A stretch of 55,582 nucleotides of DNA. It comes from Alteromonadaceae bacterium (GTDB lineage Bacteria; Pseudomonadota; Gammaproteobacteria; Enterobacterales; Alteromonadaceae). A program made the translations under genes and the position numbers. The notes beneath the pieces were generated by a model that did no database searches, had not been told where the DNA came from, and saw only the letters and a program-made list of their open reading frames with translations. The stretch's first letter is position 1, and each line of letters begins with the position of its first letter. This document shows, piece by piece, positions 27,516-39,080 of this stretch. The DNA lies in contig JALZUE010000157.1 of the NCBI GenBank assembly GCA_023301705.1, positions 1 to 55,582 of the forward strand, in the 5' to 3' direction.

Positions 27516-28544
27516 ATGTCAGAAAATATTAGTCAAATACTTCACCGTAGTCTGCAACAATTAGATGCGCAAACTCCCTTATTTATCAATCTGCCTCATT
27601 GTTCTTTTATCGACGAGTATTGTTCTGTTTACCCATCAGCAAAATTAACCTGTTTTAATTCTAATTTTGAATACTTTAAACAGCACCAAAATAAAACAAC
27701 ATACAGCTCTTTTTTTGGTGCGACTTATGACGAAACATCTAAACATGATTTAGTCGTTATTTATTACCCAAAAGCGAAGCAAGAGCTAAGCTTTATTCTC
27801 GCTATGCTACAAAATCATGTTTTAGAAAATGCGACTGTAATATTAGTAGGTGAAAAAAATAGCGGAATTAACTCGTCAAAAAAACTTGTTGATAATTACA
27901 TTCAACATTATCAAAAAGCAGATTCCGCTAGACACTGCATGTTGTTTACAGGTCAATATCATAATGAAGAAAGACCTTTTAATATTGAACAGTGGTTTAA
28001 AAATTACACCGTAAACATTAATGAAACTGAAATAAAAGTAGCCGCATTACCAGGTGTATTTAGTCAAAAAAAATTAGATGTGGGCACAAAAGTATTACTC
28101 GATAACTTGCCAGTAATCACATCAAAAAATTTATTAGACTTTGGTTGTGGTGCTGGTGTGATAGCAAGTTTTATTGGCACTAAATATAAAGATATCACTT
28201 TAACGCTTGCTGATGTTAATGCACTAGCATTAATTTCAGCGGAAAAAACGCTAACGTTAAATGCTCTTCAAGGTAATATTCACGCTACAAATAGTTTATC
28301 AAACATTAACAATCAATTTGATTTAGTTATAACGAATCCTCCTTTTCATCAAGGACTCAAAACAAACTACCATGCTACTGAGTCATTTTTATCAGGTATT
28401 CACCAGCAAATAAAAACAAAAGGCGAGTTAATAGTTGTTGCTAATAGTTTTTTAACTTATAAACCGATAATGCTAAAAAGTTTTGCTGTTGTTAATGAAG
28501 TTATAAATCAACAAGGGTTTACAGTATTTCACTGTAAAAAATAA
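27516..28544 (+). CDS. rsmC: 16S rRNA (guanine-1207 N2) methyltransferase
   Basis: Methylates G1207 of 16S rRNA in the small subunit. The 342-residue protein has the two-domain RsmC layout: a degenerate N-terminal methyltransferase-like half and a C-terminal catalytic half with SAM motif LLDFGCGAGVIASF at about residue 207 and the N2-guanine motif NPPFHQG at about 273. Length matches the family. A histidine kinase gene follows after 33 bases on the same strand. Confidence 0.92.
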   Translation: MSENISQILHRSLQQLDAQTPLFINLPHCSFIDEYCSVYPSAKLTCFNSNFEYFKQHQNKTTYSSFFGATYDETSKHDLVVIYYPKAKQELSFILAMLQNHVLENATVILVGEKNSGINSSKKLVDNYIQHYQKADSARHCMLFTGQYHNEERPFNIEQWFKNYTVNINETEIKVAALPGVFSQKKLDVGTKVLLDNLPVITSKNLLDFGCGAGVIASFIGTKYKDITLTLADVNALALISAEKTLTLNALQGNIHATNSLSNINNQFDLVITNPPFHQGLKTNYHATESFLSGIHQQIKTKGELIVVANSFLTYKPIMLKSFAVVNEVINQQGFTVFHCKK

Positions 28545-28577
28545 CCATTTAATTGCTAGTAATAATAAAGGGGTATC

Positions 28578-30188
28578 ATGCAAATCAATAAAACTGTACG
28601 CACATTAAAATACCCTTTATTTTACGTACATACGCTATTTGTTTTGGTGGTTTCATCAATCATATTTATTGCATTAACAATTTTTTTTATTGGAAAAAAC
28701 CAAGAAATTACAAAAACTCATATAAAAGAATGGGCAAATATCGCTAATTTAAGCGCTAAACAATCGTTATTATACGAAGATCAAAAGACTGAACTATTGA
28801 ATTCATTATTAAATAACTTTAAAGAAATATCTGATATCAACTTTATCTATATTTACAAAAAAGAAGCTCAAGGAGTTTCATTAGTTTACTACCATAATAA
28901 AACTCCTTTACTAACCTCTTCTTTTTCTGATAGCAAGATTCAAAATTTACATTCTCCTGTTATCATTAATAATGCTTTAGAATATATCGAACCTGTTTTA
29001 TCAAATAAGAATGATGTGATTGGTTATATTTATATACAAACATCATCGAAAGTAACTCCTGCTTTATTAAAAACATTAACACTATTCGCATTAATAGTAT
29101 TCGTTATTATATTTTTTTCGTCACTACTCTTAATTTCATTTTACTACCAAAATATTATGAAGCACCTTCAACGCACAATAGAAACAGCTCAAGCAGTAGC
29201 TAAATTTAAAAATTACCGTACAACATTTGAACGCTCTCACTTTAAAGAAATAGATAAGTTAAATTATTCATTAAATATTATGCTTACTAGGATAGACAAA
29301 GACATTCATCACTGCGAAAAATCAAGACAAGAGGTTTTCAATTTAAATAGTGACTTAGAAAACAGAATAACAAGTCGCACTGAAGAGTTAAAAAAATCAA
29401 ATAATGAATTACTCTCCACACTAGAAAAGCTCCATAAATTTCAAAGGCAATTGGTTGAAAGTGAAAAAATGGCCGCTTTAGGTGATATGGTAGCTGGTGT
29501 GGCGCATGAAATTAATACCCCTATAGGCTTAGGAGTTACGGCATCTTCTATGCTAGAAGATAGTTTACATGACATTCAACAAGCTTATAATAACCAGACC
29601 TTAAAAGGCAGTGAATTAAAGCGATTTTTAGATGACAGTGAACAAAGTGTTAGTATTGTCAGTCGAAACTTAAACCGAGCTGCACAACTTATTTCTAGCT
29701 TTAAACAAGTAGCTGTTGATCAATCAAATGAAGAACCTAGACATGTTAACGTTAAACAATTAATTAATGAAATATGTACAACATTAGCACCTCAGTTAAG
29801 TAATACTAATTATAATATAACAATAAGTTGTGACCCAGAATTAGAAGTTGTTATAAAAGCAGGCCCAATTAATCAAATATTAATTAACTTAATAATGAAC
29901 AGCAAAATTCATGGTTTTAATAATGGACCTACAGGCGATATAAGCATTACTGTATTAAGTTTGAGTAATCAGTTAAATATTTTTTATGAAGACAATGGCA
30001 TAGGTATAGATGAGGCTGTAAAATCAAAAATATTCGAACCTTTTATCACCACTAAGCGCAGTGAGAGTGGAACCGGCTTAGGTTTACATCTTGTTTATAA
30101 CTTAGTAACCCAAGCTTTAGGAGGTTCAATTGAAATGATAAATAAGCCTAATAAAGGAGTTATTTTTGAAATAAACTTTCCGATTTAA
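28578..30188 (+). CDS. Membrane sensor histidine kinase
   Basis: A 536-residue two-component kinase. Layout: helix about 14-38, periplasmic sensor about 39-160 that looks like a CHASE8-type domain (AKQSLLYEDQKTELLNSL, ending NDVIGYIYIQ), helix about 164-193, HAMP-like linker, a coiled coil about 245-300, then HisKA with phospho-acceptor His310 (GVAHEINTPIG) and an ATPase domain with N box LINLIMNSKIHGF, DNGIGID and GTGLGLHLV. It has no receiver or Hpt domain. It lies 33 bases after rsmC and 76 bases before arcA, which makes ArcA a plausible partner, but it is not the ArcB/ArcS architecture. Ligand unknown. Confidence 0.88.
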   Translation: MQINKTVRTLKYPLFYVHTLFVLVVSSIIFIALTIFFIGKNQEITKTHIKEWANIANLSAKQSLLYEDQKTELLNSLLNNFKEISDINFIYIYKKEAQGVSLVYYHNKTPLLTSSFSDSKIQNLHSPVIINNALEYIEPVLSNKNDVIGYIYIQTSSKVTPALLKTLTLFALIVFVIIFFSSLLLISFYYQNIMKHLQRTIETAQAVAKFKNYRTTFERSHFKEIDKLNYSLNIMLTRIDKDIHHCEKSRQEVFNLNSDLENRITSRTEELKKSNNELLSTLEKLHKFQRQLVESEKMAALGDMVAGVAHEINTPIGLGVTASSMLEDSLHDIQQAYNNQTLKGSELKRFLDDSEQSVSIVSRNLNRAAQLISSFKQVAVDQSNEEPRHVNVKQLINEICTTLAPQLSNTNYNITISCDPELEVVIKAGPINQILINLIMNSKIHGFNNGPTGDISITVLSLSNQLNIFYEDNGIGIDEAVKSKIFEPFITTKRSESGTGLGLHLVYNLVTQALGGSIEMINKPNKGVIFEINFPI

Positions 30189-30264
30189 AACTCTAATTTT
30201 GAATAAGAATATGCTGGTACAAATAATTTTTACATAAAGTTTAACAAGAGATGGAAGTTATATA

Positions 30265-30969
30265 ATGCAAACACAACGTATTTTGATTGTTGAAGACGAA
30301 GATGTTACACGCTTTCATATCAAAAAACTTTTTGAAGCCGAAGGATATCATGTTCTTGAAGCTACAAGTGGTAGTCAAATGGAAGAGGTATTTAACTCCA
30401 ATACTATAGACTTAGTTATTATGGATATTAATTTACCGGGTAAGAATGGTTTATTGTTAGGTAGAGAGCTATCTCAAAAGCCAGACTTAGGTCTTGTTTT
30501 TTTAAGCAGTAGAGATGATGATATTGACAAAATTTTAGGGTTAGAAATGGGTGCCGATGATTACCTTACCAAACCATTTAATCCTAGAGAGCTTACTATA
30601 CGTGTGCGCAATACCTTAAGCCGATTATCACAAAAAACTGTGAATACTCATGATGAAGTTATAAAATTTAATGGTTGGGTATTAAATAAATACTCTCGTC
30701 GTATGATTAGCCCCCTCCAACAAGAATGTTCAATTTCTCGTGGTGAATACAGAGCATTATTATTATTAATAAAAAATGCAGGAAAAATTATTACTCGACA
30801 AGAAATTATTTATGAAATGACTGGGCGTACATTACGTAAAAATGACAGAACCGTTGATGTAACAATCAGACGATTACGTAAACATTTTGAATATAAAGAA
30901 AACAGTCCTGAGTTAATTAATACCATACATGGTGAAGGCTATCGATTTGTGGGTAATATTGAGACATAA
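30265..30969 (+). CDS. arcA: Two-component response regulator ArcA
   Basis: OmpR-family regulator that reprograms respiration when oxygen falls. The 234-residue protein matches E. coli ArcA along its length: MQTQRILIVEDE, phospho-acceptor Asp54 in VIMDINLPGKNGLLL, the DDYLTKPFNPRELTIR end of the receiver, and a winged-helix domain with NDRTVDVTIRRLRKHFE and TIHGEGYRFVG. An hptA-like gene is convergent just downstream and a kinase gene lies just upstream. Confidence 0.93.
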   Translation: MQTQRILIVEDEDVTRFHIKKLFEAEGYHVLEATSGSQMEEVFNSNTIDLVIMDINLPGKNGLLLGRELSQKPDLGLVFLSSRDDDIDKILGLEMGADDYLTKPFNPRELTIRVRNTLSRLSQKTVNTHDEVIKFNGWVLNKYSRRMISPLQQECSISRGEYRALLLLIKNAGKIITRQEIIYEMTGRTLRKNDRTVDVTIRRLRKHFEYKENSPELINTIHGEGYRFVGNIET

Positions 30970-31069
30970 CCTTCTTTAAATTGATGACAGCTTATCTAAT
31001 CAATAAACAGGTTAACTATATTGCTATCATCAAACTCTTAATAAATATTTACAAAATACCTGCTTGCCG

Positions 31070-31417
31070 TTAGCGAGTAGAGACCCAATTTTTTAAATAC
31101 TCCAAAGATTCATCATTGAGTTTATTGATCATTTCTATATAAGGGTGACCAACACGTTCACTCACATGCTTATGATCTATCTCTGTTAGATAAGCAGTAA
31201 AAGTCAAAAAACCCATACTACTAGTAGCCCCTTTTAAACGGTGACAATGCTCATGCCACGTTTGGCAACAGTCTTGATTGAAAGCTTTTTTGATCTCGTC
31301 AAAATACACTTTAAAGCTATCTTCATACACATTGATCATTTGCTGAACAACTTCCAAACCTAACATTTTTTCATATTCTTCTATTAACTTATAATCAATT
31401 GATGATTTATCATCCAT
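31070..31417 (-). CDS. hptA: Stand-alone histidine phosphotransfer protein, HptA-like
   Basis: A 115-residue Hpt-domain protein, phospho-acceptor His59 in HCHRLKGATSSMGF (the HxxKG signature). In Shewanella a separate HptA relays phosphate between the kinase ArcS and ArcA, replacing the Hpt domain of ArcB. Convergent placement 100 bases after arcA supports that role here. Start is the ATG at 31417 after a short AT-rich leader. The matching hybrid kinase with a receiver domain is not in the window. Confidence 0.82.
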   Translation of the reverse strand: MDDKSSIDYKLIEEYEKMLGLEVVQQMINVYEDSFKVYFDEIKKAFNQDCCQTWHEHCHRLKGATSSMGFLTFTAYLTEIDHKHVSERVGHPYIEMINKLNDESLEYLKNWVSTR

Positions 31418-31542
31418 GTAATGCCCTTATTTCAATCAAATTTAAGGTATACCTACATAGTAGTATAATGAGAACAATAGTCCTAACTATTTGATTCAAT
31501 AATACTAGCGTACCAAGATATGAATTTATCATTAAGTAACCA

Positions 31543-31646
31543 CTGAAAAGATTGCTTTTCAGGCAGTTATCGTTCAGAATAGCCGACCTTTTTACTTGCC
31601 CGTTTTCGTAAGTAAAAAGCGGTTAAATAATCACTAAAATTATTTA
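31543..31646. other. Three consecutive hairpins between hptA and folE2
   Basis: Three perfect inverted repeats follow each other: ctgaaaag/cttttcag (31543-31562, loop attg), ctttttactt/aagtaaaaag (31588-31619, 12-base loop) and taaataat/attattta (31624-31646, seven-base loop). They lie in the 320-base gap between divergent hptA and folE2 and may be a structured leader of folE2 or a small RNA. None ends in a clear T run. The rest of the gap shows no gene or recognised operator. Confidence 0.5.
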
Positions 31647-31737
31647 CACGTATCTTTATATTTTTGAGGCTTTAACATGCTCTTAAATGTAATAGTTTAC
31701 GTATAACGTTAAGACTATAACTGAGAGTAATGTAGTA

Positions 31738-32664
31738 ATGTCGACAATAATGCCTGATATTGCAAATCACACAACAGCCCAAACAGAAGGTACATTAGAT
31801 TGGGTTGGCATGAGCAATATTGAAATGCCTATAATGGTAGCGTCACAAGATCAAGCTGATCGAATGGTATCAGCAAGCATTGATGCATTCGTAAACTTAA
31901 AAGATCCAAAAGCAAAAGGCATACATATGTCACGCTTGTATCTTTTATTAGACGAACTTTCTGGTGAAGGGATCCTAACTTATCAAGCATTAGTCACTCT
32001 ATTAAATGGCTTTATTTCCAGCCATGGTGAATTAAGTGACAATGCCAAACTAGAATTTAGATTCGATTACCACTTACGTCGTAAATCTTTAATTAGTGGT
32101 AAACAAGGCTGGAAAGCCTACCCTGTAATTATTACAGGCAGAATTAATAAAGGCGTATTTGATGTAGAGCTAAAAGTTGATGTACCTTATTCATCAACAT
32201 GCCCATGTTCTGCTGCATTAGCAAGACAGCTAATTCAAAAGTCATTCAAAGAAAAATTTACCAATGAAGGTAATGTTAATTTAGATAGTATTCATGAATG
32301 GTTAGGAACGACAGAGGGGATTGTAGCAACACCTCACAGTCAACGCTCTATTGCGGAAGTAAAAGTCAAATTAAACAAGTTAGCTGACAACTTTCCTATC
32401 ACCGCTTTAGTTAATACAATTGAGCAAGCACTACAAACACCTGTTCAAGCAGCAGTCAAAAGAGAAGATGAACAAGAGTTTGCCCGATTAAACGGCCAAA
32501 ACCTAATGTTCTGTGAAGATGCAGCAAGACGACTGCAACATGCAATGAATCAAAAGTCAGAATTTGATGATTTTTGGTTATGCATAAATCACTTAGAGTC
32601 GTTGCACGCGCACGATGCTGTAAGTGTAACAACCAAAGGTGTAGAAAACGGTTATCAGCCGTAA
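31738..32664 (+). CDS. folE2: GTP cyclohydrolase FolE2
   Basis: Opens GTP to dihydroneopterin triphosphate for folate and queuosine synthesis; the FolE2 family works with metals other than zinc. The 308-residue protein has [12 protein letters not shown] near residue 20, the metal and catalytic region with [15 protein letters not shown] (about 155, with the active Cys), and ATPHSQRS. Length and motifs fit FolE2 (COG1469). In several gammaproteobacteria folE2 is switched on by Zur when zinc is scarce; I see no convincing Zur palindrome here. Confidence 0.95.
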   Translation: MSTIMPDIANHTTAQTEGTLDWVGMSNIEMPIMVASQDQADRMVSASIDAFVNLKDPKAKGIHMSRLYLLLDELSGEGILTYQALVTLLNGFISSHGELSDNAKLEFRFDYHLRRKSLISGKQGWKAYPVIITGRINKGVFDVELKVDVPYSSTCPCSAALARQLIQKSFKEKFTNEGNVNLDSIHEWLGTTEGIVATPHSQRSIAEVKVKLNKLADNFPITALVNTIEQALQTPVQAAVKREDEQEFARLNGQNLMFCEDAARRLQHAMNQKSEFDDFWLCINHLESLHAHDAVSVTTKGVENGYQP

Positions 32665-32713
32665 CATCAAAAAAATTGCTTATGCTATGTGTGAAAATAT
32701 TTCACGTTAATCT

Positions 32714-32744
32714 CTAATAATACAAGATATACTTGTATTATTAG
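32714..32744. repeat. 13-bp hairpin after folE2
   Basis: ctaataatacaag (32714-32726) and cttgtattattag (32732-32744) are perfect inverted copies with a five-base loop, 50 bases after the folE2 stop. It may end folE2 transcription or stabilise its 3' end; the T run of a classic terminator is missing. Confidence 0.55.
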
Positions 32745-32850
32745 ATCAGTTCACACGTAATCAATCAATGTTTTCCGAATGATAAAATTTGAAGAGAACA
32801 TCAATATTAAAGCATAGCAACAATACATAAAATTAAGAGATTAACCAGGC

Positions 32851-32968
32851 AAACAAACGACTTCAGGTAACTTAGTAGACGAGCAAAAGCTCTAATTTAC
32901 ATTGACGTTTTAGTGGAAAATGGTTAATCTTACGTGTTCCTCTCGGGGAGATTTAAGAGTGTTTGTTA
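32851..32968 (+). ncRNA. Putative structured leader RNA before gltB
   Basis: In the 377-base gap before gltB, aacaaac (32852-32858) can pair with gtttgtt (32961-32967), enclosing about 100 bases that hold smaller hairpins such as gagc-aaaa-gctc (32881-32892) and an aatct/agatt pairing around cctctcgggg. A closing stem with nested hairpins about 75 bases before the start codon is a riboswitch-like layout. It matches no riboswitch family I know. Single-sequence pairing in AT-rich DNA is weak evidence. Confidence 0.3.
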
Positions 32969-33041
32969 GTTTATTTTTCAAGCTAATCATCAGTCGAATT
33001 TTAAATCTTCGCAAAGGTTTATTTAGTTAGGAGATAATACT

Positions 33042-36000
33042 ATGCAGCTTTATGACCCGAATTTTCAAAAAGATAATTGTGGATTTGGACTAATTGCGCA
33101 CCAACAAGGTGAAACTAGTCATAAACTCATCAAAACTGCCATTTCTGCGCTTGATCGCATGCAACATCGTGGCGGTATTAATTCAGATGGTAAAACCGGT
33201 GACGGTTGTGGTTTATTAATGCAAAAACCTGATAGCTTTTTTAGAGCTATTGCCGCTGAAAATGACTGGAAGCTTGGTCGTAAATATGCAGTAGGTATGA
33301 TCTTCTTAAATCCTGATGAAGACAAAGCTGCAGCATCAAAAGTTATTTTTGAAGAAGAGCTTGAGCGTGAAACATTAACAGTAGTTGGCTGGCGTATTGT
33401 GCCAACCGACAAAGATATTTTAGGTGAAATTGCCGCGGCTAATGTGCCAGGTATTGAACAAGTATTTGTTGATGCTCCTCCAGGTTGGCGAAGCCGCGAC
33501 CTAGAACGTCGCTTATACATGGCTCGTCGCCGTGCAGAAAAACGTATTACTGACGAAGTTTTTTATGTTGCAAGCTTATCTTGTACAGTAAATATCTACA
33601 AAGGCTTAGTAATGCCTGTAGATTTACCAAACTTTTATTTAGATTTAGCTGATATACGCCTGCAAAGTGCTATCTGTGTATTTCATCAGCGTTTCTCTAC
33701 AAATACATCACCTCAATGGCATTTAGCCCAACCATTTCGTTACTTAGCACATAATGGTGAAATTAATACGATTAAAGGTAACAGACAATGGAGTCGTGCA
33801 CGTACGCACACATTTAACTCTCCATTAATGCCTGATTTACATGATGCTGCGCCTTTTGTTAATGAAGTAGGTTCAGATTCATCATCACTTGATAACATGC
33901 TAGATTTATTCTTAGCCGGTGGTATGGACTTGTTCCGTGCTATGCGTTTATTAATGCCTCCTGCGTGGCAAGAAAATCCATGTTTAGACAATGATTTAAA
34001 AGCATTTTATGAATTTAACTCAATGCACATGGAACCATGGGATGGTCCTGCAGGTATTGTAATGACCAACGGTCGTCATGTGACTTGTAATCTTGACCGT
34101 AACGGTTTACGCCCTGCTCGTTATGTAATTACACGTGACGGCTTCTTAACACTTGCTTCTGAAGTAGGTATTTGGGATTACGGCGAAGATGAAGTAGTAG
34201 AAAAAGGTCGTGTTGGTCCGGGCGAAATGATGTCTGTTGATACTTACACGGGTAAAGTACTACTATCTAAAGATATCGATAAAGAATTAAAAGAACGTCA
34301 CCCATACAAAGAATGGTTAGATAAAAACATTCAACGTTTAGTACCGTTCGCTGAAGTTTCTGATGCAGAGATTGGTTCAGGTCAATATAATGACAAAGAA
34401 CTAGCTCAATTTCATAAGCTATTTAACTACAGTTATGAAGAAATTCAACAAATTGTTAAGATTCTTGCTGAAAATGGTCAAGAAGCAACGGGTTCTATGG
34501 GTGATGATACACCTATGGCTGTATTATCAAGCCAAGCGCGTACTTTTTACGACTACTTCCGTCAGCAATTTGCTCAAGTAACTAACCCACCAATTGATCC
34601 ATTACGTGAACGCTATGTAATGTCATTGGCGACATGTGTTGGCCGTGAGCATAACGTATTTAATGAAACAACTGGCCATGCAGCTCGTGTAACGTTTGAA
34701 TCACCAGTATTAATGTACAGTGGTTTAAAACAATTACTTGAATTAGATCCTGAAAATTATCGCAGTGAAACAATGCCGCTTAATTACGAGCCAAGCATTG
34801 GATTAGAAGCAGCAATTAAACAGTTATGTGACAATGCGGTTAAAACGGTTCGTGAAAACAATACTGTAATTCTTGTATTATCAGATCGTAATATCGCTAA
34901 AGGTTTAGTACCTATTCCTGCAGCAATGGCTGTTGGTGCTGTACAAAAGCGTTTAGTTGACGAACAATTACGTTGTGACTCAAATATTATTGTTGAAACT
35001 GCCTCTGCACGTGATTCGCATCACTTTGCTGTGTTATTAGGTTTAGGCGCGACTGCTGTTTACCCTTATCTAGCTTTCGAAACTATTGAAAAAATGGTTG
35101 AAGATGGTCAAATTGAATTAACAGCCCGTCAAGCGTTAACTAATTACCGTAACGGTATCAACAAAGGTTTGCTAAAAATCTTATCTAAAATGGGTATTTC
35201 AACCATTGCTAGTTACCGTTGTGCTGGTTTATTTGAGCTTATTGGTGTTAATACAAACATTACTAAACTTTGTTTCCCTGACTTACCAAGCCGTATTCAA
35301 GGTGCTGATTTTAGCGATATTGAGCAAGATAACATTAACCTTTCTCGTAGAGCATTCATGCCACACCAGAAAGTAAACCATGGCGGCTTATTAAAATACG
35401 TACACGGTGGTGAATACCACTCATTTAACCCTGATGTTGTTAATAGCTTACAAAACTCAGTTAAAACAGCAAACTATAGCGACTATAAAGTATTTGCTGA
35501 TCACGTAAATACGCGCCCTGCTGCTACGTTACGTGACTTACTAAGCTTAAAAGAAACAGATTCAATTGATGTTTCTGCTGTTGAAGCAGACACTGAGCTA
35601 TTTAAACGTTTTGATAGTGCGGCAATGTCTATTGGTGCACTTAGCCCTGAAGCACATGAAGCATTAGCCATTGCAATGAACCGTTTAGGTGGTTATTCAA
35701 ACTCTGGTGAAGGTGGTGAAGATGAGCGTCGTTTCGGTACGGTGAAAACTTCACGTATCAAGCAAATTGCTTCAGGTCGCTTTGGTGTAACACCGCATTA
35801 CCTAGTAAATGCAGATGTACTACAGATTAAAGTAGCACAAGGTGCAAAACCAGGTGAAGGTGGTCAATTACCAGGTGATAAAGTATCACCACTAATTGCT
35901 AAATTACGTTACTCGGTTCCAGGTGTTACATTAATTTCACCTCCGCCGCATCATGATATATATTCAATTGAAGATTTAGCTCAGCTAATTTTTGATTTAA

Positions 36001-37505
36001 AACAAGTTAACCCTCAAGCAAAAGTTTCTGTGAAACTAGTATCTGGCCCTGGTGTTGGAACAATCGCTTCAGGTGTAGCTAAAGCTTATGCTGATTACAT
36101 TACTATTTCAGGATACGACGGTGGTACTGCAGCAAGCCCATTAACATCAGTAAAATATGCTGGTTGTCCTTGGGAATTAGGTCTAGCAGAAGCTCACCAA
36201 TCACTAGTATCGAACGGTTTACGTCATAAAGTTCGTTTACAAGTAGATGGTGGATTAAAAACTGGTTTAGATTTAGTTAAAGCGGCTATATTAGGTGCAG
36301 AAAGCTTTGGCTTCGGTACTATCCCTATGATTGCTTTAGGTTGTAAATTCTTACGTATTTGTCACTTGAATAACTGTGCAACAGGTGTTGCAACACAAGA
36401 TGACGAGTTACGTGAAAAGTACTTTAAAGGCTTACCTGATCAAGTAATGAACTACTTTAAGTTTGTTGCACAAGATGTACGTGAATTAATGGCTCAATTA
36501 GGTGTTGAAAAACTAACTGATTTAATTGGCCGTACAGATTTGTTAGTACCTTTAGCAGGTATTACGGCTAAGCAACAAAAACTTGATTTAACACCAATTA
36601 TTGCTCCTGTTTTCCCTGTGAAAGGCGCTGCTCAGTTTAAAACTGAAGAAAATGAAGCATACGATAAAGGTTTATTGAACAAAGCAATTTTAGCTGCAGC
36701 TAATGAAGCTGTTGTTCACAGTACTGGTGGTGAATTTAGATTCAACATACAAAATACTGACCGTTCTGTTGGTGCTTTATTATCAGGTGAAATCGCTCGT
36801 CACCATGGTGACCAAGGCATGGCAAGTACCCCAATTAAACTATGTTTAACAGGTACAGCTGGACAAAGTTTCGGTGTATGGAATGCTGGCGGTCTAGAAA
36901 TCACTCTTACTGGTGATGCGAATGACTACGTTGGTAAAGGTATGGCTGGTGGTAAGTTAACCATTAAACCACCAAAAGGTGTTGCATTCGAAAGCCATGA
37001 ATCAATGATTATGGGTAACACCTGTTTATACGGTGCTACTGGTGGTAAGTTATTTGGTTGTGGCCGAGCTGGCGAACGTTTTGCTGTTCGTAACTCTGGT
37101 TGTCACGCAGTTGTTGAAGGTACCGGTGATCACGGTTGTGAATACATGACAGGTGGTGTTGTAACTATCTTAGGTCAAGTAGGTCTTAACTTTGGTGCGG
37201 GTATGACAGGTGGTTTCGCTTACGTATTAGATGAAGCTGATGATTTAGATATTCGCTTAAACAAAGAGTCTATCGAAATGTTATCAATTGACAACGAAGC
37301 GTTAACAATTCACCAAGAACATTTACGTGGTATTATTAACCAACACTTTGAAGAAACTGGTAGCTTACGTGCTCAAGAAATTTTACAAAATTTTGATCAA
37401 TATGCGCCAATGTTCAAATTAATTAAACCAACAGCTACCGACGTGAAAACGTTATTAGGTCATCGCAGTCGTTCAACTGCTGAACTTAGAATTCAAGCTC
37501 AATAA
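33042..37505 (+). CDS. gltB: Glutamate synthase (NADPH), large subunit
   Basis: Transfers the amide of glutamine to 2-oxoglutarate, giving two glutamates, with GltD supplying electrons. The 1,487-residue protein starts with a short propeptide; Cys13 in DNCGFGLIAH is the expected processed N-terminal nucleophile. The glutaminase domain (GGINSDGKTGDGCG, AHNGEINTI) is followed by the central domain, the FMN-binding synthase domain (about 850-1200, GGYSNSGEGGEDE, ISGYDGGTAASP, 3Fe-4S cysteines CKFLRICHLNNCATGVATQ) and the GltB C-terminal beta helix. gltD follows after 23 bases. Confidence 0.98.
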   Translation: MQLYDPNFQKDNCGFGLIAHQQGETSHKLIKTAISALDRMQHRGGINSDGKTGDGCGLLMQKPDSFFRAIAAENDWKLGRKYAVGMIFLNPDEDKAAASKVIFEEELERETLTVVGWRIVPTDKDILGEIAAANVPGIEQVFVDAPPGWRSRDLERRLYMARRRAEKRITDEVFYVASLSCTVNIYKGLVMPVDLPNFYLDLADIRLQSAICVFHQRFSTNTSPQWHLAQPFRYLAHNGEINTIKGNRQWSRARTHTFNSPLMPDLHDAAPFVNEVGSDSSSLDNMLDLFLAGGMDLFRAMRLLMPPAWQENPCLDNDLKAFYEFNSMHMEPWDGPAGIVMTNGRHVTCNLDRNGLRPARYVITRDGFLTLASEVGIWDYGEDEVVEKGRVGPGEMMSVDTYTGKVLLSKDIDKELKERHPYKEWLDKNIQRLVPFAEVSDAEIGSGQYNDKELAQFHKLFNYSYEEIQQIVKILAENGQEATGSMGDDTPMAVLSSQARTFYDYFRQQFAQVTNPPIDPLRERYVMSLATCVGREHNVFNETTGHAARVTFESPVLMYSGLKQLLELDPENYRSETMPLNYEPSIGLEAAIKQLCDNAVKTVRENNTVILVLSDRNIAKGLVPIPAAMAVGAVQKRLVDEQLRCDSNIIVETASARDSHHFAVLLGLGATAVYPYLAFETIEKMVEDGQIELTARQALTNYRNGINKGLLKILSKMGISTIASYRCAGLFELIGVNTNITKLCFPDLPSRIQGADFSDIEQDNINLSRRAFMPHQKVNHGGLLKYVHGGEYHSFNPDVVNSLQNSVKTANYSDYKVFADHVNTRPAATLRDLLSLKETDSIDVSAVEADTELFKRFDSAAMSIGALSPEAHEALAIAMNRLGGYSNSGEGGEDERRFGTVKTSRIKQIASGRFGVTPHYLVNADVLQIKVAQGAKPGEGGQLPGDKVSPLIAKLRYSVPGVTLISPPPHHDIYSIEDLAQLIFDLKQVNPQAKVSVKLVSGPGVGTIASGVAKAYADYITISGYDGGTAASPLTSVKYAGCPWELGLAEAHQSLVSNGLRHKVRLQVDGGLKTGLDLVKAAILGAESFGFGTIPMIALGCKFLRICHLNNCATGVATQDDELREKYFKGLPDQVMNYFKFVAQDVRELMAQLGVEKLTDLIGRTDLLVPLAGITAKQQKLDLTPIIAPVFPVKGAAQFKTEENEAYDKGLLNKAILAAANEAVVHSTGGEFRFNIQNTDRSVGALLSGEIARHHGDQGMASTPIKLCLTGTAGQSFGVWNAGGLEITLTGDANDYVGKGMAGGKLTIKPPKGVAFESHESMIMGNTCLYGATGGKLFGCGRAGERFAVRNSGCHAVVEGTGDHGCEYMTGGVVTILGQVGLNFGAGMTGGFAYVLDEADDLDIRLNKESIEMLSIDNEALTIHQEHLRGIINQHFEETGSLRAQEILQNFDQYAPMFKLIKPTATDVKTLLGHRSRSTAELRIQAQ

Positions 37506-37513
37506 GTGGTTGA

Positions 37514-38944
<1,431 letters not shown>

Positions 38945-38967
38945 TATAACGTTTAATCCTACCTAAC

Positions 38968-38998
38968 AAAAAAGCAAACAGAGATGTTTGCTTTTTTT
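38968..38998 (+). terminator. gltBD terminator
   Basis: Arms aaagcaaaca (38971-38980) and tgtttgcttt (38985-38994) with a gaga loop, extended by flanking A:T pairs and followed by a T run. It can work in both directions. Confidence 0.88.
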
Positions 38999-39080
38999 GT
39001 TTCTAACGTTTGATAATTCTGGCGAATAACATACACTATAGCTCTATTATTTATCTATCCAAAAATAACTAAGATCAATC

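Noticed and set aside
31650-31737. Zur operator before folE2
   Set aside because: Only a loose AT-rich resemblance (aatgtaatagtttacgta); the palindrome is not good enough to claim.
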